A stretch of DNA of 20,899 bases from Perkinsus olseni (Eukaryota; Perkinsozoa; Perkinsida). This document shows positions 9,830-19,558 of this stretch, one piece after another. The DNA lies in assembly GCA_013115125.1 (NCBI GenBank), contig JABANN010000564.1:1-20899 (forward strand), read 5' to 3'. The notes beneath the pieces were generated by a model that had not been told where the DNA came from, ran no database searches, and worked only from the letters and a program-made list of their open reading frames with translations. Position numbers and translations under genes: made by a program. The first letter of the stretch is position 1. The number at the start of each line of letters is the position of its first letter.

Positions 9830-12299
9830 CTACTTCGCCAAATTCTGCCAAGTTTCCTCATCAACGCTGCTCATGTGCACGACTTGGCCATCATACTTGC
9901 GTCCCTTCATGCCAGTCATGCAAGCCTCGGCACCTGAGTACCACACCATCACCAAAAAAGGTACGCGCACTCGACTCACCTCCGAGATCAGAGTACTCGA
10001 GACAGACATCGCCCGCGGCCAGGACCAACCCTTGGGTCGAAGGGTCCTGCGGACAAGTCAGATTTCCTCCACGCGACACAAGCTAGCACTACATGAACGT
10101 CAGCCGAAGCGACGTAGACCGCATCCAGTTTTCCAAAGTCCCCACAACCGCCCTTCATATCCTCGATCACATCAGTGTATTCATCCTTGGCAGTATTCGG
10201 CCCTACTCGTACAATCTGATGAAAAAAGTGTTAAATCGGTAAGAGGAGAAGAGGATGATACTCACCTGAGCGAAGCGAACGATGCGACTGGTGGCTTGAC
10301 CACCAAGATTTCCGACGGCACCTGAGCAGAGGACGAAGATTACCCAGCAGATGATACGCGTTTTAAAGAAAGAACAGCAATACCCTCCTAACGCCTCCAG
10401 CTGATTTATCATGGCAGAATGAATAGTAAAGGAGATGGTCGATGCAGGACGAGAGGACGGACAACAATAATACCCTCCTAACCGGCGGCAATTATGAGTG
10501 ATAGAAAGATAAACGAATTGATCATGGAGTGAGCGGGAGGACTACGGCGAAGGTCTCGTCTACATGCGGGTATCAACTACTTATCATTTCTGAGGGGAAG
10601 GGTTTCATCTACTCCTAAGGTTTCCGTAATATTTAGCACGAACACTATCTTCAGACGTATCTCAGGTTGACTCGGACTATTCACAGAAAATGTCGAGGCC
10701 TCGTCAATTGACCTGTTTCGATTCCACTATACCAGTATTTGCGCGAGTTATCCGAGCAGACCCCCTCCCCTTTCCCCTACTGTTGGCTGCAGCTGCCGCT
10801 GCTGCCGCCACGACCGAATCGTTCAACATCGGCACGGTGGAGTCCTGATAGTCCGATGGCCGGCGAATAGTAATAGGAGCGCCCATAACGACGAGACCTG
10901 CCACGAAAATGACCGCTGCGCCACGAAATTAAACCGGAGACCCACCATCAAGCGCCAAGGCATTCTCGGTGTCTTCCAGTGTAGCAAACTCTACGAAGCC
11001 GTAGTTGCCTGAAGAGAATGGGGGAATCTTCGGGAGGTCCACGGCCCCGAATGAGGGCCTGCGCATGCGTACCACCCTTCTCTCTGGCGAACCATACATG
11101 CAGGACGGGACTGTGGCCATCAGCAGCGATGCAGCCACGCTCACGGAGGGCGGCGAAGAGCTGCTGACCCAGGAACTCCTCCGTGAGACCTGAGAGAAAT
11201 GATGCTGCTACCCCGAGAGTCTCAAGCGAGGCTATTGCACATGGCAATCGTTGATTCACTATTCTCATATAAGAGATCCCGCCGCTATGATAAAGTAACC
11301 CGGCGAGAGACTTCCTCGCTACCGTGAAGCTGGACACCCTAGCTTGCTATTATAAAGAAGCCCCACAAGGGTCCCCTCCCTACCCAGTTGGATGGGCAGA
11401 TTGGCAACATAAAGACGACGGTTCTTGCGAGTGGCGTTGTGCTGAGCCGAATCTTGGGTGCCGATCTTAGGAATCCACTGGAAGCCATCCCAGAACATGT
11501 TTGAGCTGTTACCAGCCTGATGGGCCGACTTGTTAAGGAAACTGTCGAGGCATGAGCGTGAATGACCAGCTTCGACCTAAGATACGCCCTTACTCTCGTT
11601 GGGATCTGCGACGCGCCTTCTCCCGCTCGGTGGAACTGTCACGATCGTCGCTACGCCTGAAAGAAAAATCATGTAATTTCGAATTCGCAAGAGAAATTGA
11701 ACATCATCGCGCCTGAAAACTCAATCACGACAAACTTCGAAAATTCCTGAAATAAACTGATGATGAACCTGATGGGTCGTCAGCTGGAGCGCCACGAAAT
11801 TGCCGTTGACTTTTGTGAGAGCCTGAGCGAAGGAAGGGACAAGAGGCTTACTGGTGGTGTCTATGGGACCTATGGCTTCGATGATGGTCGCGTTCACGGT
11901 CACGACTCCCTGAAAAATACAAGAGAGAAAATGAGAACTGCTAAGGGACTTGAAGAACCTGCGAAAATTTCGAGGAAGCGTCAGCTGAAAAAAATAGGTT
12001 CATAGGGAAAAATGGGTAACCTGTTGGCCCTTACCACTAGGAGTAGTAGTCGGATGGTCAGTCATCGTCCGTCAAATCCCAATCACGGAACCCGAACTAA
12101 CATCACGAGTATGTCTCATAAATTTTCGTGTCGAACCGACTAGAGTGTTGTCCAACGACGTGCGTGCTGACCTATTTGGTATCTTGCAATGGCCGACCTA
12201 GGATACTCCCGCCTGCCAATTACTATCGTGATGCCTGTCCCTTCGTGATCTGCTCCTACTGTACGGCGATCGGCTGCGGCTTCTACCGTCGCGACCCAT
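9830..12299 (-). CDS. U2AF2: Splicing factor U2AF large subunit (U2AF65-like), middle part unresolved
   Basis: Binds the polypyrimidine tract and recruits U2 snRNP during 3' splice-site recognition; nuclear. The start at 12299 opens an RS domain (MGRDGRSRSRSPYSRSRSRR), continued by exons 11852-11909 and 11594-11656. Exon 11384-11541 carries a Trp motif (NMFWDG) before RRM1 (RRLYVANLP). Exons 11076-11189 and 10946-11008 complete RRM1 (NYGFVEFATLEDTENALALD), and 10781-10897 gives the family end APITIRRPSDYQD. The C-terminal UHM lies in 10266-10321, 10093-10215, 9980-10046 and 9830-9933 (SRIVRFAQIVRVG, EYTDVIEDMKGGCGDFG, MTGMKGRKYDGQVV), aligning without gaps to the start of U2AF65 RRM3. Between 10322 and 10780 a normal RRM2 is not visible. 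Only an RRM-like start (KIVFVLNITETLGVDE, about 10600-10676) is seen, and I could not join it in phase. A second possible first exon starts at 12065. The 314-nt first intron is long for this window. Confidence 0.85.
10373..10482. repeat. Pair of direct repeats 90 bp apart in the U2AF2 gene
   Basis: AATACCCTCCTAAC occurs exactly at 10379-10392 and 10469-10482. Similarity extends a few bases to the left (AACAGCAAT versus AACAATAAT). It lies in the unresolved stretch between RRM1 and the UHM. Confidence 0.75.
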
Positions 12300-12377
12300 A
12301 TTTGACAAGTTCGAGAGGAAAAAGAATAGCTGCCTGTTCTAGTGAAGTCATTTCATATCCTGCCAGAGTCAACCTCA

Positions 12378-12790
12378 GGATACCCCGACGCCCGAACAGT
12401 CACTGCAAGACTCAGCAATAACTCTTCCATCGATATCGACGCTCACCTGAAAGGATTCTCACACGTACAACCTTTAAAACACACCCGAGGCGTGAAGCGC
12501 CGACCATTATCGCAGAATGCTTAATCGATCATAATGGCGCGCGCGGTTGACGTTAAGCGCAAGATCCACGGTTTCTGAGCACGCGGTCGCTCCGACTTTC
12601 CACCCTTTCTTCTTCTTGCTGGTCTCCTTGGTAGGTCGAGCAGCTGGTTGAAAATGCTCCTCTCGTTGCTTCTCTGCCTTGTCGAAGGCCTGGGAAGAGC
12701 GCCGTTATAGTTCCCCCCCGTGAACCGCTGTTTTCAGTTACCACTCGGCTGACCGTTTCTATGGCCGCCTCCAACCCTACTGCCTTCCCA
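12378..12790 (-). other. Exon-like minus-strand segments in the strand-switch region
   Basis: The 461 bp between the U2AF2 start and the first alveolin start is not plainly empty. On the minus strand, after an acceptor (CTCTTCCCAG), 12520-12692 reads AFDKAEKQREEHF then a Lys-rich KETSKKKKGWKVG stretch. A preceding 52-nt GT-AG intron (about 12693-12744) would join it in phase to LEAAIETVSRV, which overlaps the first codons of the alveolin on the other strand. A further possible exon (VSVDIDGRVIAESCSDC) ends in a TGA at 12378. No start codon was found, so no gene is claimed. It could be the end of a small gene, or chance. Confidence 0.3.
12730..12760 (+). promoter_or_regulatory. Acceptor-like site before the first alveolin start
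   Basis: CTGTTTTCAG lies at 12728-12737, 23 bases before the ATG at 12761. It could be the 3' end of a 5'-UTR intron or a spliced-leader acceptor, since perkinsids and dinoflagellates trans-splice. The second alveolin has a similar site (TTCCCTTCAG, 15621-15630) 47 bases before its ATG. Confidence 0.4.
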
Positions 12791-15327
12791 AACTACTTCG
12801 GGCCTCCTCCAGTCTTCAACCCGACATTCGCGATGGACGCAGCGGCCTTCTCGCAGCGCCCTCCCACTTCGTCCAAGGCTACCTTGGACCAGTCCCGAAG
12901 GTCCATCGTCCAACAGCAACAACAACAGCAGCAGCAGCCGGGTTTCCCGGCCTTTCAGCAACAGCAACAGCAACAGATGGACCCGGTGTTCACCTCCACT
13001 CGGCTTACCAGGGATCCCGAGGTCACCGAGGTCCACCAAGTTCAGCGGTTCCAGGCGCCCCCGGTGCAGCACGTCCAGGAGATCCTCACGGACGAGGTCA
13101 TTGAGATCCCCGTTGATGTGCCCGAGATCCAGTACGTCGAGGAGGTCGAGGAGGTCCCTATGGTGCAGTACGTCGAGAAGATCGTCGAAGTGCCGGAGGT
13201 ACAGTACATCGAGAGACCTGTCGAGAAGATCGTCTACGTGGACGTACCCAAGGTCGTCCATCAGGAGAGGATCGTCAACAAGCCCGTTGTGCAGTACGTC
13301 GAGGTAAGGCGGGCGGGTGGTGATGATTTCCTTCACTTGTCCGAACCAGAGCTGAGTTGTTCCCAACTGTCAGGTCCCGAAGTATGTGAAAGTCCCTCGC
13401 ATTCGAGAGGAGGAGGTTCGAGTTCAGCAGGAGCGCATCATTGAGGATATCGTTGAAGTTCCTGTGGACCAAATCGAGGAGGAAATTATCGAAGTTCCCA
13501 AGGTCCAGGTGAGCCGATAAGATCCTTGAAATTAAATAGGGACGGGGACGTAGCATTTGAAAGTGTGTTGCTGTAGGTGCAAGAGAGGATCGTGGAGAAG
13601 CCGGTGAAGCAGGTTGTGACGATCCACGTCAATCGGCATGTACCGGAAATAGAGGAGGAAGTTGTGGAGGTGAGGGAGGCCTCCCTTCCTAGGGTGTTGC
13701 TTACTGACTTGTGCAGGTCAAGGTCCCTCAAGTGATCGAGGAAGTGGTAGAGGTGCCGAAGATTCAGTACGTCGAGCGCGTCATTCACAAGGAGGTCGCA
13801 ACTATTGTTGAGGTGCCTGTGTATCGGGAAGTGCCGGTCATTACCGAGGAGACGATCGAGATCCCGGTGGAGGAGATCCACGAGGAGATCGTTTACGTGC
13901 CCAAGGTTCAGAAGGTGGAGCGCATCGTTGAGCGCCCTGTTGAGCAGATCGTCGAGGTTCCGCGCATCGTGCAAGTGCCTGAGATAATCGAGGAAATCAT
14001 CGAGATCGAGAGGCGCGTGCCGAAGGTCAACATCGAGGAGATCGTCCGCGAGGTTCCTCGTCGGGAGGTTCAAGAGAGGATCATCGAGATTCCGAAGATT
14101 ACTCGGACCATCGTCGATCAGGAGATCGAACAGCAGGTGCAGGATGTTATTATCGAGAAGAAGCGGGTGGTTGAGAAGATCGTCGAGAGGAAGCGTCCCA
14201 TTGTCCAGAAGATTCACAAGAAGGTCCCCAAGATCGAGGTGCAGGAGATCGTCCGTGAGGTTCCGAAGATCGTGTACGAGGAGAAGATAGTTGAGATCAC
14301 TAAGGAGGTCCAACGGGAGGTCCCTGTCGTTGAGTACATCGACAAGGTCGTGGAGGTGCCGCAAATCGAGTATCTCGAGAAGATCATTGAGGTCGAGGAG
14401 GAGCAGGTTGTCTATAGGGAAGTCCCTGAGATTGTTGACCGGCATGTACAGAAGATAGTCCAAGTGCCGAACATTCGCAAGGTGCAGAAGTACATTGAGG
14501 TGCCGCAGATCGAGTATGTCGACAAGGTTGTGGAGATCCCTCAAGTGGAGTACGTCGAGGAGTATGTGGACGTCCCCTTCAAGCAGAAGGTCCAGAAGGT
14601 CGTCCATATTGCGGATGTTCAGAGGGTCCAGAAGATTGTCGAAGTCCCCCAGGTTGCCTACGTCGATAAGGAGGTTGAGGTACCGGTCACGCAGCAAGTG
14701 CAGAAGGTCGTCGATGTGCCGGTTAATAAGACTGTTCAGAAGGAGGTCCGTGTACCTCAAGTTCGGACGGTTCAGAAGTACGTCGAGGTCCCCGAGATCG
14801 AGTACGTCGACATTCCCCAAGACGTCGTTGTGACCAAGTATGTCGATGTTATCCAGGAGCAGAAGGTCCCCCAGGTGGTCCAAAAGTACCAGGACAAGAT
14901 CATCGAGGAGGAAGTCTCGCAGACGGTCGAGAAGGTCGTGGAGATCCCTCAGATCGAAACGGTCGAGCGGTATGTCGAGATCCCTCAAGTGGAGACTGTC
15001 ACTGGTGAGCAACGTACGGTTACTACCCAATTGGAGACCATCCGCATCGAGGGTGGCATCGAACGACTTCACGAGCGTGTTGATGGTACCGCCTACGACC
15101 CCGTGCCCGCCCACATCTACACCTCGGTCTCGACTCATGATCTTCCTCCGGGCAGTCTAAGCCGGTATCAGCTCCAACAGTTAACCCAACAGCAGCAGCA
15201 GCAGCAGCAGCAGAGCAGTCAGCGGGCGTCTGTCCCCTCTGCGACAGGAGCAGCAGCTGAGCAGCAGAGTTTCCCCAACCAGATGAACTTCGCCGACATG
15301 TTCAACAGCTTCGGCCCGATGCTCTAG
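12761..15327 (+). CDS. Alveolin (IMC1-like) repeat protein 1, 793 aa, four exons
   Basis: Alveolins form the filament meshwork under the alveolar sacs and support cell shape. Exons 12761-13303, 13374-13508, 13577-13669 and 13717-15327 are joined by 70-, 68- and 47-nt introns, all GT-AG and all phase 0, cut at repeat borders. Residues 1-90 are rich in Q, P and F with two poly-Q runs (12911-12937 and 12956-12976). From about residue 95 to 690 the chain is built from valine/glutamate/proline repeats such as EVPQIEYVDKVVEIPQVEY and VEKIVEVPEVQYIERPVEK, the hallmark of the alveolin domain. The tail has another nine-Gln run (15187-15213) and ends in a hydrophobic FADMFNSFGPML. There is no signal peptide or membrane helix. 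At 793 aa it is long among alveolins. It is the upstream member of a tandem pair. The start is the first ATG after an acceptor-like site. Confidence 0.93.
15187..15213 (+). repeat. CAG microsatellite coding for poly-Gln
   Basis: One CAA and eight CAG codons in the alveolin 1 tail, encoding nine glutamines. Confidence 0.95.
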
Positions 15328-15677
15328 GTTGATGCTTGCTTTTGATAAAGTGAATGATGAAGCGCGTCGTGAATTCAAATTCATATGAATTTCCGGCCTT
15401 CTTCTTCCTTCGTCGTCGTCGTCCGTTGGATGATTTGATGATATTTTTATTTTTATTTAGCATCATTAGATGGGCTGCTGACGATGGGCTCCGAGGGCTG
15501 CATGGACAATGGTGGGCATTTGAAGAACCCGTGTTGTTACCTAGGCACTCTGCTTCGCGTTGTAGTCGATATCAATATCGGTCGGGCGCTCCTTCGGTCA
15601 ATGTTGTCCAGATTATCTTCTTCCCTTCAGGCTGGTACCAACAACAGCTACCTTTTCTAAGGTCATCCGTCTACCCC
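15328..15677. other. Intergenic between the two alveolin genes
   Basis: 350 bp with no gene seen. It carries an A/T-rich stretch (TATTTTTATTTTTATTTAG, about 15441-15459) that could be a polyadenylation or 3'-end region for alveolin 1. It also carries the acceptor-like TTCCCTTCAG at 15621-15630 ahead of alveolin 2. Confidence 0.55.
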
Positions 15678-18337
15678 ATGTTCCAGCCATTCCAGGCCTT
15701 CCGTCCGCAGCCTTACCAGACGCCTGGTAGTCAAAGCAGGCAGACACCCCAACAGCAGCAGCAATCTCAGTTCTACCAGCCCGGCCACTTTCAACAAGCA
15801 AACCTATTCACCCCCACCGGCCAGCCTGTGCAGCCCGCCGGTTACGCGATGCTGCAGCAGCAGCATCCCTTCACCAACAACCTCACTCATACTCCTACGG
15901 TCTCGGTCGAGTCCGCTCCTCCTGAGATCACTGAGGTTCGGGAGGAGCAGGTCCGACAACTGCCGACCAAACAGAACGTCCGCGAGGAGTGGCAAGAGGA
16001 GATCGTGGAAGTCTATGTTGACGTTCCGGAGGTGCAGTATGTCGAGGAATTGATTGAAGTGCCCCAAATTCAGTATGTTGAGAAGGTGGTCGAAGTCCCT
16101 CAAGTGCAAGTGGTTCAAAGGACGGTTGACAAGGTTGTGCATGTGGACGTCCCTCGTAAGGTCGTCCAGGAACGCATTATTCACAGGCCCGTGAAGCAGG
16201 TTATTGAGGTGAGCTAGGAGGGAGGAGCATGCGTACCATCATTCTTCATTTTCTCAGGTCCCCAAGTATGTGAAGGTTCCTCACGTTGTGGAGCAAATCG
16301 TCGAAGTGCCTCAGGAGGTGGTGCGAGAGGAAGTGATCGAGGTCAAGCGTCCCATCACTCGAGAGAAGGTCATCCCGAAGACGGTTGAGAAGGTCCAGAA
16401 GGTTCCGAGGTGACCAAACTCCAACTTCGGGGCGCACCTTCGTAACGCTCCTTCCCCAGATACCTGCATGTCCCACAGATCGTGGAACAAGTTATCGAGG
16501 TTCCCAAGGAGGAGATCATCGAGCAGATCAACCACATCCCCAAGATCCAGGTAGGTGCCGTTGAGTGCCACTTCATTGCATGGCACTTGGGTAGGTGCAA
16601 GAGAGGGTCATCCCGAAGTATGTTGAGCACATAGAGAAGGTGCCGATCTATCGTCACATCCCTAAGATCCAGGAGCAAATCGTGGAGGTTCCTGTGGAAC
16701 AGATCGAGGAAGAGATCATCGAGGTCCCTCGAATAACAACTATGGAGCGCATCATCCCGAAGTCGGTCCAGCAGATCGTCGAGGTGCCCAAGTACCGGCA
16801 TATACCGCAAATCACTGAGGAGGTCATCGAGCACCCGATCGAGCAGATTGTGGAGCAGGTCATCCACGTGCCGAAGACTGAAGTGGTCGAAAGGGTCATC
16901 CCGAAGTCGGTCGAGCAGGTGGTAGAGGTGCCTAAGGTCGTCTACGTCCCCCAGATTGTGGAGGAGATCGTTGAGGTCGAACGGCGCGTCCCGAAGATTG
17001 AAGTCGAGGAGGTCGTCCGCGAGGTGCCTGTAATCCACACGCAGGAGCGCGTGATTGAGATGCCCAAGGTTATCCGCAAGATCATCGATGACGTCGAGCA
17101 ACAAGACTTGCAAGACGTGGTGGTGCAAAAGAAGAGAGTTGTCGAGAAGGTTATCGAACGGAAGGTCCCTGTCATAGAGAAGGTGCAGAAGCACGTCCCG
17201 AAGTACGAGATCCAGGATGTGGTCCGCGAGGTGCCTCGGGTTGAGTATCAGGAGAACATCATCGAGAATGTCATTGAGGTGCCGGTCGACAAGCCGTATG
17301 TTGAGTATGTTGACAAGGTCATTGACGTGCCTGAGGTGGAGTACCACGAGAACGTCGTGGAGGTGCCGGAGGAGCAGGTCGTCTACAAGCATGTCCCTAA
17401 GGTCTACGAGACGGTTGTTCAACGTACTGTGGAGGTGCCGGAGATCCACGAGATCGAGAGGGAGGTCGAGGTCCCTCAGGTTAGGTATGAGGAAGAGATT
17501 ATCGAAGTACCCGTACCACAGACTGTCCAGAAGGTTGTCGAGATTCCTGTCACTAAGACTGTCCAAGTGGATGTCGAGGTGCCCGAAATCCAAGTGGTGG
17601 AACGAGAGGTCGAGGTGCCGGTCGTGAAGCGTGTGGAGGAGATCATCGACATTGAGGTCCCTCAGACTGTGCAGAAATATGTGAACGTTCCTGTTCATAA
17701 GAAGGTTCAGAAGTACGTGGATGTCCCTCAAGTGCAGTATGTGGACCGAGAAGTTGAAGTCCCGGTGGTTCAGCAGGTTGAGAAGATCATTGACGTCCCG
17801 GTGCCACAGGTTATCCAGAAGCACGTCCAAGTGCCGGTGACCAAGACTGTTCAGAAGGTCGTGGAAGTCCCCGAGGTGCAGTACGTTGACAAGGAGGTCG
17901 AGGTCGTGGTTCCCCGGTATGTTGAAAAGGTCAATGAGGTGCCGGTGCCCCAAGTGGTGCGGAAATACGTCGATAAGATTATCGAGGAGACTCAGGTCCA
18001 ACGCGTTGAACGTGTTGTGGAGGTACCTCAAGTGCAGACTGTTGACCGCTATGTTGAAGTTAACCAGACTGAAGTGGTGGCTGGTGAAAGCAAGAAGCGC
18101 AACAATCAGCTTCAAACTATTTATTTGGATGGAGGCGTCGAGCGAGTGCAAGTACGGGAGAATCTCAACCCCAACCTCGGTGGCGGAGATCTCTCCCATT
18201 CAGCTCAGACAGTCCTCGCCCCGCCAGTGGCGGGAGGCGGTAACGAGCCATTGACTCGGTCTCAGCAGCACTCTGCTGCCACTCCGGTGGCCGCTAATTT
18301 AGACTCTAGCACGGGCATGCAAGCCAATCTGGCATAA
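15678..18337 (+). CDS. Alveolin (IMC1-like) repeat protein 2, 838 aa, four exons
   Basis: Tandem paralogue of the preceding alveolin, with the same probable role in the cortical meshwork. Exons 15678-16208, 16258-16409, 16460-16550 and 16595-18337 give 2517 nt in frame; introns are 49, 50 and 44 nt. The Q/P/F-rich head (residues 1-80, starting MFQPFQAFRPQPYQ) is followed by alveolin repeats to about residue 760 (VEVPQVQYVDKEVEV-like units) and a low-complexity Ser/Gln/Ala tail. The repeat core parallels alveolin 1 closely: both have VERRVPKIEVEEVVREVP-like and QDVVVQKKRVVEKVIERK-like blocks, and both end with QTVDRYVEV-like then a GGVER/GGIER block. Introns 1 and 3 sit at the same places as introns 1 and 2 of alveolin 1. 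Intron 2 (phase 2) is unique to this gene. Confidence 0.93.
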
Positions 18338-19080
18338 TTCTTACTGGTATTGTTTATCATTTCATCATCTCATTCAGTAAGAATAAGGTTACACTATCAT
18401 CATCTCTGATTCTGTTGTGTTCATGTAGTTTGGGAGTATCGTCGACACAACGATGTCGCATGAACGCAGCGAAACGCAGGATGAGAAGTTCTAGTCAGTA
18501 ATGAGATCTCTACTTCCACGGGTCTAGCCTTACGAGTGACTTGACGAAACCACGGCTGCACCAAAGTTAGCGTGGACATTGGTACACGTACATGTCGAGC
18601 GTATAGGGAAACGAGGGAGGCTGCCCGGCAAGAGGGTGACAACAGGTTGGGCGAAGAGCCGTTGGTGCGTACACCGCAGTTTTTTTCGCCAAGATGGGTA
18701 CTGTTGATGGTGGCGCTGAGAACTCGTGCGTGCGTAAGATCATAGTCCAACACCGTAACTGCCTTGGACTTTATCAATGTGCTCGTTTCCTGGGGCCCCT
18801 AGGCTGGGGGATTTTCCCAGCAGATTGATATGAAGTGAGTAGCACATGGTTTGTCGAAACGCTACTCAAGGAGCTGTATTTCATCTAGGGAGCGTCCTTT
18901 CCTTCTTGGAGATTCCGTCCGTGCATCCGAGGCGGGCCTGCTCTTGTATAAGTAAGGGACTCCTACGGTGTCCTACTGTCGGCGGTGGACTTTAAACTCG
19001 CACACACACGTTCACCTCCAAGGATTCAACAAAGGAGACTTGCTCCCAAGCGACGGGCCATAACTACACCATTTCCCGTG
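18338..19080. other. Intergenic stretch without a supported gene
   Basis: 743 bp downstream of alveolin 2. A 118-codon open frame on the minus strand (18421-18777) has no recognisable features and no good splice pattern. A small perfect hairpin lies at 18803-18821 (GCTGGG stem, 7-nt loop). Nothing else could be supported. Confidence 0.5.
18803..18821. other. Small inverted repeat (6-bp stem, 7-nt loop)
   Basis: GCTGGG and CCCAGC flank the loop GGATTTT. It may be a chance hairpin or part of a 3' end; no T-tract follows that would suggest a terminator. Confidence 0.5.
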
Positions 19081-19255
19081 CAAGTCTGGCGAGTTAACAT
19101 GCAAGTTTGACATCTGTCAAATATGTTAGCACCAAGAATGTTAATGTGAAGTCCAAGATTGACAAAGGTGAAAATATCACAGGCAAGAATGACTGTATCA
19201 CAATCAAGTTTCACGATAGACGGCCAAGATTGACAAGTTCCGGTCCAAGTTCGAT
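19081..19255. repeat. Degenerate CAAG repeat with about 10-bp phasing
   Basis: CAAG starts at 19081, 19102, 19133, 19154, 19184, 19205, 19225, 19234 and 19246, often as CAAGATTGAC or CAAGAATGAC. The first six gaps are 21, 31, 21, 30, 21 and 20, near multiples of the DNA helical repeat. One plus-strand frame is open across part of it (VKSKIDKGENITGKNDC), but no gene could be built. Confidence 0.6.
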
Positions 19256-19408
19256 GTCCCGTCCCTGGAAGCCCAGACTCAAGTAAAAGAGCTCATTTGG
19301 CTTTAGAAACCGCACTTGTTCACTGCCTATAGCATAGTAATGCTTCACTGCTTCTAGCAGCTCCTTGACGTGGGTGAGAGTCCGCTGGGGGGAGAATCAT
19401 GTTGGACC

Positions 19409-19558
19409 CACACTCCGGAAGGCTCTACCGAGTACTTCCACAGATCTAGAGGTGACATAACGATCTTTGTGTTTGGCATCTCGTTGTTATTGCCTAGAGT
19501 GTTGATCTCTCAGCCGCTATCCACCCTCACCGGTTACACCGCGCGGTATTGCCTGCTC
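19409..19558. repeat. 150-bp repeat, copy 1
   Basis: Nearly identical to 20750-20899, 1341 bp away, starting CACACTCCGG and containing the perfect palindrome ACCGCGCGGT (19538-19547). Similarity stops sharply on the left side. The right border of copy 2 is cut by the window edge, so the full length is unknown. The minus strand reads MPNTKIVMSPLDLWKYSVEP, kept in frame in copy 2. Confidence 0.9.

Noticed and set aside
10261-10285. Another copy of the intron motif (GAGCGAAGCGAA)
   Set aside because: It lies in a conserved U2AF2 exon (RIVRFAQ) and is explained by the codons.
13486-18199. Very long minus-strand open frames (550 and 609 codons) antisense to the alveolins
   Set aside because: They arise from the regular V/E/P codon pattern of the repeats, read as an endless Leu/Asp pattern on the other strand. 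They span the sense introns without their own splice logic.
18421-18777. 118-codon minus-strand open frame
   Set aside because: No motif, no homology that I recognise and no convincing start or splice context.
19270-19320. Spliced-leader RNA gene (CTCAAGTAAAAG followed by ATTTGG)
   Set aside because: The bases before CTCAAG do not match a spliced leader, and the Sm-like site is weak.
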